Shown here: positions 18,466 to 26,935 of the stretch, piece by piece
Layout: every line of letters begins with the position of its first letter
Numbering within the stretch: the stretch's first letter is position 1
Origin: Pseudomonadota bacterium
GTDB taxonomy: Bacteria; Pseudomonadota; Alphaproteobacteria; Rhizobiales; Rhizobiaceae
Direction: 5' to 3'
Assembly (NCBI GenBank): GCA_023457435.1
Contig: JAEWLS010000026.1
Location: forward strand, 5,676-69,675
Length of the DNA stretch: 64,000 nucleotides
Notes under the pieces: generated by a model
Seen by the model: only the letters and a program-made list of their open reading frames with translations
What the model was told of the DNA's origin: nothing
Database searches by the model: none
Translations under genes and position numbers: made by a program

Positions 18466-19647
18466 CTACGAGACCGGTGAGCCCTCCTCGACGCCCAACA
18501 GCTTTACGAAGTGCGAGACCACAGCGCGCTCATCGAATCCGGCGTCGTGGAAATGCAACAACGCCGCCTCGCCATGAATGCGGGCGAGACCAGGATCGGC
18601 AATGTATGCACCTATGGCTGCTGCCAACTCGGTTGCGATGGATTGGGGGGATTTAAGAAGGATGCCTGTCCTGCCGTCTCGGACGATCATCCGCGTACCT
18701 GACTGCTCGGATGCAACGCAGGCGAGACCGGTTGCAGCCGCTTCTATCAGGATGCGGGGGATGCCCTCTCCATATCGCGTCGGAAGACAGACAACATCAA
18801 CGGACCGCAGGAGCTCCGGCATGTCCTCCACCGGCCCCAGAAAGGTAATGGCAGTCTCCCTCTCCAACTCTTCGGCGGGAAAGTCGTCGGCATCGCGCGG
18901 ATCGTTCCAGCCAGCCACGATGAAGTCGGCCCTGCCGGCGAATTCACGCGCGGCGGACAGAAAGTCGTCCAGGCCCTTGCTGCGCAGAAGCCTCGAGGCA
19001 AACAGGAATCGCAGGCGCGTCCGCTGACCAGTCGCGGCGGCGGGATAGAACTTTTCCGGATCGACCCCGGCCCCGTTCACGACGTGGGAATTGTCCTCGC
19101 GGATAAGCCCCTGATCGATCCAGTGCTGACGATCGCCGACGGTCTCGAATGAAAAGGAGACCTGCGGCTGCCGCGAAAGCCACCTGATAACCAAGGATAC
19201 GGCCTTGCGCACGGGATAGGTCGCGATCCCGACACCGAGGCCGTGCGGGGACATCAGGCGGCCCAATCCCGGTATCGTTATGAGTATCCGCGTGGGGCGC
19301 CCGGTCCTCCGGGCACGCCGGGCGGCGGCGATACCGCCCAGGACCGCAGGCTTCAGCGTGATCAGATGGACGATCTCAGGATCGAATTCGTCGATGGCCT
19401 CGGCCAGCCTGGCAAAGAGCAACAGGTTGTTCAGCGGCGAGATGGAGAGGCGGTCGATCGCGGTGTGCCTGAACCGCCACCCGGCGATCCTCGAGGGCGG
19501 CGGCGCGCTGCCTCCGGCCATGACAACGACGTCAGCACCGAGCGACGCGAGCCGCTCGACGACGCCCAGCCTGTGTCTCAGAAAGGCATCGCCGTCATTG
19601 GCGATGACGAGCACTTTGACGCCGTCAGCCCGCACCGGACCCACCAT
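18466..19647 (-). CDS. Glycosyltransferase family 4
   Basis: 393-residue GT-B enzyme resembling the PglA/WbpT-like GT4 group. N-terminal KVLVIANDGDAFLRHR is the first Rossmann strand; the C-terminal donor domain has LFASRLLRSKGLDDFL, and VVCLPTRYGEGIPRILIEAAATG gives the GT4 E-x7-E type motif. It probably adds the second sugar to the lipid-linked primer made by the neighbouring sugar transferase. Its ATG lies one base after the stop of the upstream GT2 gene. Confidence 0.88.
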   Translation of the reverse strand: MVGPVRADGVKVLVIANDGDAFLRHRLGVVERLASLGADVVVMAGGSAPPPSRIAGWRFRHTAIDRLSISPLNNLLLFARLAEAIDEFDPEIVHLITLKPAVLGGIAAARRARRTGRPTRILITIPGLGRLMSPHGLGVGIATYPVRKAVSLVIRWLSRQPQVSFSFETVGDRQHWIDQGLIREDNSHVVNGAGVDPEKFYPAAATGQRTRLRFLFASRLLRSKGLDDFLSAAREFAGRADFIVAGWNDPRDADDFPAEELERETAITFLGPVEDMPELLRSVDVVCLPTRYGEGIPRILIEAAATGLACVASEQSGTRMIVRDGRTGILLKSPQSIATELAAAIGAYIADPGLARIHGEAALLHFHDAGFDERAVVSHFVKLLGVEEGSPVS

Positions 19648-19648
19648 T

Positions 19649-20602
19649 TCAGAGCCGCCGCAGCAAGCAGGCGATCCAGAGCCCCAGCTGGCCGTAGAGC
19701 GACTGGCGAAACACGCCGGAGCGACGCAAGTATGTCAGCGATCGCGGCACACGCGATTGTCGCGCAAGTTCAAACCGTTCGAGAACGGTTTTCGCATCCT
19801 CGGTCAGCAGAACGGAATTGGCCCTCAAGGCCGCGGCGTGAACGTCGTTGCTCCGAACCAACGCTCCGGAAAGGAGGCGCCCGATGCGCCTGATCCGCGC
19901 AACCACAGTGTTGCCGAGGCCGATAGCGTTGTTGGCGTGCTGACGATAGTCGACTAGCGGCTCGGAACTGTAGTGGACCCGGCCGTTCGCGGCGGTCGTG
20001 ATTATGTACGCCCACCAGTCGTGATAAACGAAAGGCGCGCGCGCGGTGCTCTCGCGGAGCAGCTTCCACGCAGCGCGGTTGAAGACCATGGTGTTGCCGC
20101 TGGCGATATTCTCGACCAACGCATTTCGAAAATCGGCGGGCCACCGCAATCGACGCGAAAATCCCAGCGGGTTATCGCTGGCATCGATGCTGCGCGTGCG
20201 CGAGCAGAACATCGCGGGGCCCACTTCCTGCTGCAATGCCCGATGGGCGACCGCCAGCTTGTCCGCGTGCCAGATATCGTCCTGATCGCAGAACGCAATG
20301 AGATCGCCATCGACGGCCGGATTGACGATCAAAGAACGGAAGTTCTCGGCAAACCCAAGTCCAGGCCCCGCGAGGATATTGACCGCGCCGTGCCGCCAGC
20401 GTGAGGCGAGATCGCGAAGCATCTCCGGCGTCCCATCCGTCGAACCGTCGTCCGAAATCCAAAGATCGATGGACTGCGCTTCGTCGTAGCGGATCGAGGC
20501 CAGCTGCCGCGCAAGGAACGGCTCGCCATTGTAGGTGGCCATAACAACAGCCACGCGAGGCCTTCGCCCGCTCTCCGGTTCAATCTGGTCTGTAACTGGC
20601 AT
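19649..20602 (-). CDS. Glycosyltransferase family 2
   Basis: 317-residue GT-A enzyme. It opens with VAVVMATYNGEPFLARQLAS, has the nucleotide-binding ISDDGSTDGT, and a metal-binding DxD-like CDQDDIWH. VYHDWWAYI is typical of rhamnosyltransferase-type GT2 proteins (RfbN/WbbL-like), compatible with the rhamnose genes at 55-62 kb. First gene of the minus run GT2-GT4-sugar transferase; divergent from the arabinose operon 106 bases away. Confidence 0.87.
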   Translation of the reverse strand: MPVTDQIEPESGRRPRVAVVMATYNGEPFLARQLASIRYDEAQSIDLWISDDGSTDGTPEMLRDLASRWRHGAVNILAGPGLGFAENFRSLIVNPAVDGDLIAFCDQDDIWHADKLAVAHRALQQEVGPAMFCSRTRSIDASDNPLGFSRRLRWPADFRNALVENIASGNTMVFNRAAWKLLRESTARAPFVYHDWWAYIITTAANGRVHYSSEPLVDYRQHANNAIGLGNTVVARIRRIGRLLSGALVRSNDVHAAALRANSVLLTEDAKTVLERFELARQSRVPRSLTYLRRSGVFRQSLYGQLGLWIACLLRRL

Positions 20603-20708
20603 CACCGCGCCGTGAATAGCCGTGCGCGCCGGCCTTGCCTAGACGACGACGCTCCTTCACGCCAGCTTACTGCCCGTGTAGGGATGCGACATCATACGCG
20701 GTGATTAC

Positions 20709-22175
20709 ATGACAGGAACGGCGACCAAGGTGTCGGAGTTGGAAAAACCGCGCCAGCGCGTCATCGTGATCGATCTGGACATGACGCTGCTCGAGCACGA
20801 CACGCTGCACGAGCAGCTCGCACGTATCCTGTTCATGCCCTGGCTCTGGCTCGGCCTGGTGCGATCGGCGCTTCGAGGCAAGGCTGCGTTGAAGGCGTAC
20901 TGTGCCGACCACGTCGTTCTCGACCCCAATGCATTGCGCACATCGGAAGCCGTGCTCGATTTCGTCGAGCGGGAGAAGTCCGCCGGTAGCAGGATCGTAC
21001 TCTGCACCGCTGCGGACATCCGCGTCGCACGATTATTGGCAAGCCACCTCGGACTATTCGACGAAGTCATCGCAACCGAGAAAGCGACCAACCTGAAAGG
21101 CAACGCGAAGGCCAGCGCACTCGCAGCCCGCTTTCCCGGCGGCTTCATCTACGCGGGAGACCATGTCGCAGACCTGGCCGTCTGGGCGAAGGCCGACGGC
21201 ATCGTCCTGGTGGGCGTGACGGCCTCCACCGCAAGACGGGCGCGCGAGTTGGGAAAACCGATCGTCGCGGAACTGGAGCGCGCTTCGTCGAAAATGGCGC
21301 GCAGCCGCGCGTGGATCAGGTCGATGAGGCCGCACCACTGGTCGAAGAACCTCATAATGTTCACGCCGGTCGTGCTGAGCCATGAATGGACGGATTTCGG
21401 CTTGCTCGCCCAGGTCGGAACCGGATTCCTGCTTCTGCTCGCCGTCACGTCCGCGAGCTACTTCGTCAACGACATCGCGGATCTAGATGCAGACCGTGTC
21501 CATGCTTCGAAGCGATTTCGATCGATCGCGAGCGGCGCCATAGCTCTGCCCCACGCGGTCGCCTTTCCCGCCATCGTTCTTCCGGTAGCGGTCCTCGGCG
21601 GCTTCGCGCTCAACACGAACTTCGGCACGGCGCTGGCGGCCTACCTCGTCCTGACGCTGGCATACTCGTTCGGCCTCAAACGCGTCCCGCTCCTGGACAC
21701 CTTCATCATCGGCGTCCTGTTCACCGCGCGGGTGGTGATGGGCGCGACATTCGTGTCCACCGGCCTGCCTGTCTGGCTCCTGACCTTCTCGATGTTCTTC
21801 TTCTTCTCGCTCGCGACCGCCAAGCGCCACGTCGAGATCGTGCGTGCACGGACCGTGGGTGGCGATAGCCTTCGCTCGCGCGGCTATGCCCCGGATGACT
21901 GGCCTCTGACGCTCGCGATGGGAGTAACCTCCGGCATCGGATCGCTGATCATCCTGACGCTCTACATGGTCGATGAAGCCTTCCGAAACGTCGGCTACAC
22001 GCGGCCAATCTTTCTGTGGGCGATCACCCTGCTGCTCGCGATCTGGATCGGACGGATATGGCTGCTGACCCACCGCGGCAAGATGAATGACGACCCCGTC
22101 GCCTTCGCTTTGCGCGATCGATCAAGCCAAGCCCTCGCCCTTCTCGTCGGCATATGCTTCCTGATAGCGGTCTGA
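20709..22175 (+). CDS. HAD phosphatase-UbiA prenyltransferase fusion (decaprenyl-phosphate phosphoribosyltransferase-like)
   Basis: 488-residue fusion. Residues about 15-200 form a HAD phosphatase with the catalytic IDLDMT (Asp22, Asp24). Residues about 205-488 form an 8-9 helix UbiA prenyltransferase with RPHHWSKN (207-214) and NDIADLDADR (254-263). UbiA members of this type (mycobacterial Rv3806c) transfer phosphoribose from PRPP to polyprenyl phosphate; the HAD part could then remove the 5-phosphate, a step done by a separate protein in mycobacteria. Followed after 7 bases by the DprE1-like gene. Function is inferred from motifs plus gene order. Confidence 0.85.
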   Translation: MTGTATKVSELEKPRQRVIVIDLDMTLLEHDTLHEQLARILFMPWLWLGLVRSALRGKAALKAYCADHVVLDPNALRTSEAVLDFVEREKSAGSRIVLCTAADIRVARLLASHLGLFDEVIATEKATNLKGNAKASALAARFPGGFIYAGDHVADLAVWAKADGIVLVGVTASTARRARELGKPIVAELERASSKMARSRAWIRSMRPHHWSKNLIMFTPVVLSHEWTDFGLLAQVGTGFLLLLAVTSASYFVNDIADLDADRVHASKRFRSIASGAIALPHAVAFPAIVLPVAVLGGFALNTNFGTALAAYLVLTLAYSFGLKRVPLLDTFIIGVLFTARVVMGATFVSTGLPVWLLTFSMFFFFSLATAKRHVEIVRARTVGGDSLRSRGYAPDDWPLTLAMGVTSGIGSLIILTLYMVDEAFRNVGYTRPIFLWAITLLLAIWIGRIWLLTHRGKMNDDPVAFALRDRSSQALALLVGICFLIAV

Positions 22176-22182
22176 GCCGAGT

Positions 22183-23505
22183 ATGACCGGCTATGTCCGC
22201 GATGCATCGAGACGTTCATGGGGGCGGGTAATCGCCGCCGAGCACCAAGTCGCGCGCCCCGCATTCACCGACGAAATCGAAGGCCTGCTCGCAAACCGGC
22301 CGCACACGGTTCTTCCCGTCGGACTCCATCGCTCCTACGGAGACAGTGGGCTCAACGCGGGTGGGGCCTTGCTCGACCTGACCGGGCTAAATCGGCTTAT
22401 CAGCTTCGACGAGGAGACCGGCGTCCTCCATGCGGAGGCTGGAACCACGCTGGCCGACGTTCTGGCTTTCGCGATCCCGCGCGGTTTCTTCCTGCCCGTC
22501 ACCCCTGGAACCAAGCACGTCACCCTAGGCGGCGCCGTAGCGAATGACGTCCACGGCAAGAATCATCCAACCCACGGCACATTCGGGAACCACGTCGAAG
22601 GTCTTGGGCTGCTCCGTTCCGGCCATCCCAGGCAGTGGCTGACCCCTGACGACCCCAGCGGTCTCTTCAACGCGACCATCGCCGGGCTTGGACTTACTGG
22701 AGTTATCACCGATGTGGCGATCAAGCTCAGACCGATAGCCGCGAGCGACCTCGACGCCGAGACGATCGCATTCGGGGATGTCAAAGAGTTCTTTCAGCTA
22801 GCCGCGGAGAGCGTCAGCAGCCACGAATACACAGTTGCGTGGATCGACTGCCTCAAGGGGGGTTCCGCGCCTGGACGCGGCATATTCACACGAGCAAATC
22901 ACGCCGCCTCCGGCACAATGGAGCTCGGCGCGGGCCCTCATCTGCCGATGCCGTTCGACTTGCCATCAATGACGCTCAACTCTCTGTCGGTCAGAGCGTT
23001 CAACTGGCTTTACTACCACAAGCATCGTCTTTCGGCCGGACGCCGCTCGATGGGCTATGACGCGTTCTTCTATCCGCTCGACGGTATCAACAACTGGAAC
23101 CGTATGTACGGTCGCCGAGGTTTCTATCAGTACCAGTGCGTGATCCCTTCCGACGTTGGCGAGCTGGCCATTCCGGAGATGGTTCGACAGATCGCGCGTG
23201 CGGGTGAGGCTTCGTTCCTTGTCGTCCTGAAGAGCTTCGGACGGATCCCCTCGCCCGGCCTGCTCTCCTTCCCTACAGAAGGGGCAACGCTGGCTCTCGA
23301 CTTTCCCAACCGGGGGTCGAGCACGCTTGCGCTCCTTGACAGGCTGGACGCAGTCGTCGACGAGGCGCAAGGGCGCCTGTACCCGGCCAAGGACGGGCGG
23401 ATCCCACCGAAGATGTTTAAGCGGGGCTATCCGCGTGCCAGCGAGTTCGCCGCATTCGTGGATCCCGCCTTTTCATCGTCCTTTTGGCGTCGCGTCGCGG
23501 AGTAG
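22183..23505 (+). CDS. dprE1: DprE1-like decaprenylphosphoryl-ribose 2'-oxidase
   Basis: 440-residue FAD oxidase of the PCMH/vanillyl-alcohol-oxidase fold. FAD-binding GLHRSYGDSG (48-56), VTPGTKHVTLGGAVA (106-120) and HGKNHPTHGTFGNHV (124-138) match mycobacterial DprE1 closely, as do FYQYQ (314-318) and the catalytic-lysine segment LYPAKDGR (Lys403). The residue aligned with Cys387 of the M. tuberculosis enzyme, target of benzothiazinones, is Ala371 in GATLALDFP. The enzyme would oxidise polyprenyl-phospho-ribose to the 2-keto intermediate. 9 bases separate it from the DprE2-like gene. Confidence 0.88.
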   Translation: MTGYVRDASRRSWGRVIAAEHQVARPAFTDEIEGLLANRPHTVLPVGLHRSYGDSGLNAGGALLDLTGLNRLISFDEETGVLHAEAGTTLADVLAFAIPRGFFLPVTPGTKHVTLGGAVANDVHGKNHPTHGTFGNHVEGLGLLRSGHPRQWLTPDDPSGLFNATIAGLGLTGVITDVAIKLRPIAASDLDAETIAFGDVKEFFQLAAESVSSHEYTVAWIDCLKGGSAPGRGIFTRANHAASGTMELGAGPHLPMPFDLPSMTLNSLSVRAFNWLYYHKHRLSAGRRSMGYDAFFYPLDGINNWNRMYGRRGFYQYQCVIPSDVGELAIPEMVRQIARAGEASFLVVLKSFGRIPSPGLLSFPTEGATLALDFPNRGSSTLALLDRLDAVVDEAQGRLYPAKDGRIPPKMFKRGYPRASEFAAFVDPAFSSSFWRRVAE

Positions 23506-23514
23506 GACCGGATC

Positions 23515-24246
23515 ATGCTGCGCGTTGTAATCCTCGGGGCTACATCGGGAATCGCACAGGCAGTCTCGCGCATCTATGCGAGCGAAGGCGCTCGCTTGAT
23601 GCTCGTAGGGCGCAACGCCGAGCGTCTCGAGCAGATCGCGGCAGACCTGAAGCTGCGAGGCGCCGCCCAGGTGGAAACGGCGGCACTCGACCTGGAAGAG
23701 ACAGTCCCGCAGGATGAGCTTCGCTCTTTTGGGGAAAGGTTAGGTGGCATCGACCATATCCACATCGCTTACGGAACGATGCCGCCGCAAACCGACGCGG
23801 AGCGAGACCCGGCCGTAACGAGGAGGATGATTTCTACCAACTTCACGTCAGCGGCTGAGTGGGCGCTGGCATCTGCAGATCTCCTCGAAGGCCAGCACAA
23901 AGGCTCCCTCGTCGTCCTCGGTTCGCCGGCGGGCGATCGTGGCCGGCGCAAGAACTACATCTATGGGGCGACGAAGGCGGGGCTCGGCGTGCTTGTCCAG
24001 GGTATCGCCCATCGGCTTGCGGGAAGCGGTGCCCGTGCCGTCCTGGTGAAGCCTGGCCCTACCGCGACGGCGATGACATCGGGAATGCCTACCGCCGGCA
24101 TGGCGACGCCCGAGCAGGTCGCGACCCTGGTCCGGCGCGCGGCCGATCGCGGCGGCCCGATTCAGTACGCGCCGACCAAATGGCGCATAATCATGCGCAT
24201 CGTCCGGGAAATCCCCTACCCGATCTTCAACAAGCTCAATTTCTAG
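23515..24246 (+). CDS. dprE2: DprE2-like short-chain reductase
   Basis: 243-residue SDR. Cofactor motif LGATSGIAQ (7-15), catalytic Tyr150 and Lys154 in YIYGATKAG, Ser137 upstream. In mycobacteria DprE2 reduces the 2-keto intermediate to decaprenylphosphoryl-arabinose; placement directly after a DprE1-like oxidase supports the same role. Hydrophobic C-terminal IMRIVREIPYPIFNKLNF may contact the membrane, where the lipid substrate sits. The next gene starts 2 bases after its stop. Confidence 0.87.
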   Translation: MLRVVILGATSGIAQAVSRIYASEGARLMLVGRNAERLEQIAADLKLRGAAQVETAALDLEETVPQDELRSFGERLGGIDHIHIAYGTMPPQTDAERDPAVTRRMISTNFTSAAEWALASADLLEGQHKGSLVVLGSPAGDRGRRKNYIYGATKAGLGVLVQGIAHRLAGSGARAVLVKPGPTATAMTSGMPTAGMATPEQVATLVRRAADRGGPIQYAPTKWRIIMRIVREIPYPIFNKLNF

Positions 24247-24248
24247 CG

Positions 24249-25178
24249 ATGCGGAAGATCGTCATCACCGGCGCGGCCGGCCTCGTCGGGCAGAACCTCG
24301 TTGCGGCGCTGAAGACACGCCCCGATGTCGAACTCCTCGGCATCGACAAGCACAGAGCCAACATAGAGCTTTTCCGCACCATTCATCCAGGCGTGCCGAT
24401 CATCGAAGCCGACCTGGCTGTACCGGGCGAGTGGCAACACAAGTTCAAAGATGCCGATGCGGTCATCGTCAACCAGGCCCAGATCGGCGGCCTCGACGAG
24501 CGGGAATTCTGGCGCAACAACGTCGACGCGACAAAGACGGTCCTCGACGCGATAGCGCAGTTCAATATCCCGTACTTCGTGGGAATCTCTTCATCTGTCG
24601 TCCGATCGAAGGCCGATGATTTCTACACGCGGACAAAGACCGCTCAGGAGAAGCTCTTCGACGCTTCGCCGATACCGCACGCGACACTGCGCCCGACGCT
24701 CATGTTCGGATGGTTCGACCGCAAGCATCTCGGCTGGCTGCGCAGATTCATGGAGAAGACGCCTGTCTTCCCCATTCCCGGTACCGGAAAATTCCAGCGC
24801 CAGCCCCTTTTCGCCGGCGATTTCGTTTCGGTCATCATCGCCGCCGTGGACAAGAGGATAGTCGGCACGTTCGACATTTCAGGACAGTCGAAGATCACCT
24901 ACGGCGAACTGATCGAAGAGATACATTCCATCGTGCGGCCCAGGGCCCGTATCGTTCGCATACCCTATCGGCTCTTCTGGGGCCTGCTCTGGACTTACGC
25001 GCTCTTCGACCGCAATCCGCCCTTCACCGTGCGACAACTCGAGGCTCTCGTGATCCCAGAGACGTTCCCGGTGATCGACTGGCCACAGATATTCGATGTT
25101 CCCAGCACCCCGCTCAGGGACGCACTGACCAGAACGTTTCTCGACGCCCGTTACGGCAATGTCGCACTGGAATTCTAG
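24249..25178 (+). CDS. NAD-dependent nucleotide-sugar epimerase/dehydratase
   Basis: 309-residue extended SDR. GAAGLVG (8-14) binds NAD; the catalytic pair is Tyr126 and Lys130 in DDFYTRTKTAQE. The early and middle parts resemble UDP-glucose 4-epimerase-like proteins. Substrate is unknown; in the operon it may make a second sugar or modify the arabinose-derived unit. Starts 2 bases after the DprE2-like stop, so the longer upstream frame is not used. Confidence 0.82.
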   Translation: MRKIVITGAAGLVGQNLVAALKTRPDVELLGIDKHRANIELFRTIHPGVPIIEADLAVPGEWQHKFKDADAVIVNQAQIGGLDEREFWRNNVDATKTVLDAIAQFNIPYFVGISSSVVRSKADDFYTRTKTAQEKLFDASPIPHATLRPTLMFGWFDRKHLGWLRRFMEKTPVFPIPGTGKFQRQPLFAGDFVSVIIAAVDKRIVGTFDISGQSKITYGELIEEIHSIVRPRARIVRIPYRLFWGLLWTYALFDRNPPFTVRQLEALVIPETFPVIDWPQIFDVPSTPLRDALTRTFLDARYGNVALEF

Positions 25179-25187
25179 GAGGCCGAC

Positions 25188-26471
25188 GTGGCGCGGGTCG
25201 TAGTCATTGGTGCTGGGCCGATGGGTCTTGCGGCCGCTCACCGCGCCGTCACACTCGGTCATCAGGTCGATCTCGTCGAAGCGGACGCGAAAGCGGGCGG
25301 CATGGCTGCACATTTCGACTTCGGCGGTGTCTCGATCGAACGATTCTACCACTTCTGCTGTCTCTCGGATCAGCCAACGTTCGACCTGATGGAAGAACTC
25401 GGCCTCGGCGGGAAAATGCGCTGGGTCAAGACTTCCATGAGCTACTACATGGGGGGAAAGGTGCATCGGTGGGGCGATCCGGTTTCGCTCCTGCGCTTTC
25501 CGCACCTGAGCCTCTGGGAAAAGCTGCGGTACGGTCTGCAGGTCTTCGTCACCACGCGCAAGAACGACTTCAACAGCATCGAGCCGCTGACGTCACGCGA
25601 ATGGATCGAGCGGGGCGCAGGCCGATCGGTGTACGCGAAACTGTGGAAACGACTGCAGGACCTCAAGTTCTACGAGTATGCAGACCGGGTTTCCGCGTCG
25701 TGGATCGCGACCCGCATTCGCCGGATCGGTCGTTCCAGGGCCGGCCTGTTCGAGGAGCGGCTGGGCTACATCGAGGGCGGCTCCGAGACGCTCGTGGAAG
25801 CGCTTGCCGAGGCAATTGTCGCCAAGGGTGGCCAGATCCACCTGAAGACACCAGCCGAGCGCATCGTCTGCACCGATGGCCGCGTCAGCGCAGTGCAAGC
25901 GGGGGGCAGGCTGTTTCCCGCGGACCACGTCATCTCGACGATCCCGACACCGCTGATCAGCGCGCTTGTCCCTGATCTGCCAGCGACGGCGCGGGCGATG
26001 TACGACGACATCGACAATATCGGGTGTGTCTGCGTGCTGCTTCGCCTTCGCCGTAGCGTGAGCCCGCATTTCTGGATGAACATCGTCGATCCGTCGATCG
26101 ATATACCGGGGATCATCGAGTTTTCGAACCTCAGGCCTCTCGGCGGCGACGCCTTCGTGTACGTGCCGTACTACATGCCCACGTCGCAGCCGAAGTGGAC
26201 GTGGAGCGACGCGTCGTTCGTCGAGGAGGCGTTCGGGTACATCAAAGTCATCAACCCGCAACTTACCGACGCGGACCTTGTCGACGCGCGCGTCGGGCGG
26301 CTGAAGTACGCGCAGCCGGTATGCGAGCCGAACTTTCGCGAGAAGCTGCCGCCGGTCCAGACGGACATCGACGGCCTGCAGATTGCCGACACCTGCTTCT
26401 ATTATCCGGAGGACCGGGGAATAGCGGAGAGTATCCGCTTCGGTCGCCGTATGGCCGAAGCCGTGAGTTGA
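25188..26471 (+). CDS. FAD-dependent oxidoreductase, protoporphyrinogen oxidase/UDP-galactopyranose mutase-like
   Basis: 427-residue flavoprotein with N-terminal VVVIGAGPMGLAAA and VEADAKAGGMAAH. A mid-protein GYIEGGSETLVEALA and the C-terminal DTCFYYPEDRGIAESI complete the amine-oxidase fold; the latter is shared with polysaccharide-locus NAD(P)-binding flavoproteins. GTG at 25188 is supported by AGGAGG upstream. It may catalyse a redox or ring-mutase step on a lipid- or nucleotide-linked sugar; which one is not clear. Confidence 0.8.
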   Translation: MARVVVIGAGPMGLAAAHRAVTLGHQVDLVEADAKAGGMAAHFDFGGVSIERFYHFCCLSDQPTFDLMEELGLGGKMRWVKTSMSYYMGGKVHRWGDPVSLLRFPHLSLWEKLRYGLQVFVTTRKNDFNSIEPLTSREWIERGAGRSVYAKLWKRLQDLKFYEYADRVSASWIATRIRRIGRSRAGLFEERLGYIEGGSETLVEALAEAIVAKGGQIHLKTPAERIVCTDGRVSAVQAGGRLFPADHVISTIPTPLISALVPDLPATARAMYDDIDNIGCVCVLLRLRRSVSPHFWMNIVDPSIDIPGIIEFSNLRPLGGDAFVYVPYYMPTSQPKWTWSDASFVEEAFGYIKVINPQLTDADLVDARVGRLKYAQPVCEPNFREKLPPVQTDIDGLQIADTCFYYPEDRGIAESIRFGRRMAEAVS

Positions 26472-26536
26472 TCGACGACGCTCACCCGGCGTCAATGTTC
26501 CACGCAGCACGCGGCGACAGAGGGCAGCCGTTCAGC

Positions 26537-26935
26537 ATGACCTTCATTCGATTTCTGCTCACCAGCGGTTTCGCCGCGGCCGTCAATATACTGTCGCGAA
26601 TGGCCTTCAGCGTCCTCGTTCCATACGAGGTGGCGATTGTCGTCGCATACCTCCTCGGAATGACCGTCGCGTTCGTCCTTGCGCGCCGTTTCGTGTTCGA
26701 CAAGAGCGGACATTCGCCGACAACCGAGTACGCCCGGTTCGCGATGGTCAACGCGGTGGCCCTGGTACAGGTGTGGGCGGTGAGCGTCGCTCTGGCTCGC
26801 TGGGTTTTCCCGGCGATCGGCTTCGATCACCAGCCGGAGCTCGTGGCCCATGTCATCGGCGTCCTCAGCCCTGCAGTCACGAGCTATTATGGCCACAAGC
26901 TCTTCTCGTTCAGGGCTGTCGATGGTCGAAAATAG
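26537..26935 (+). CDS. GtrA family membrane protein
   Basis: 132-residue protein with four hydrophobic segments; MTFIRFLLTSGFAAAVN and ARRFVFDKSG are GtrA hallmarks. A GtrA gene (Rv3789) also adjoins dprE1/dprE2 in mycobacteria and has been proposed to aid translocation or use of decaprenylphosphoryl-arabinose, so this one is a candidate partner for the lipid-arabinose made here. An ATG 42 bases upstream (26495) is an alternative start. It overlaps the next gene by 14 bases. Confidence 0.8.
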   Translation: MTFIRFLLTSGFAAAVNILSRMAFSVLVPYEVAIVVAYLLGMTVAFVLARRFVFDKSGHSPTTEYARFAMVNAVALVQVWAVSVALARWVFPAIGFDHQPELVAHVIGVLSPAVTSYYGHKLFSFRAVDGRK

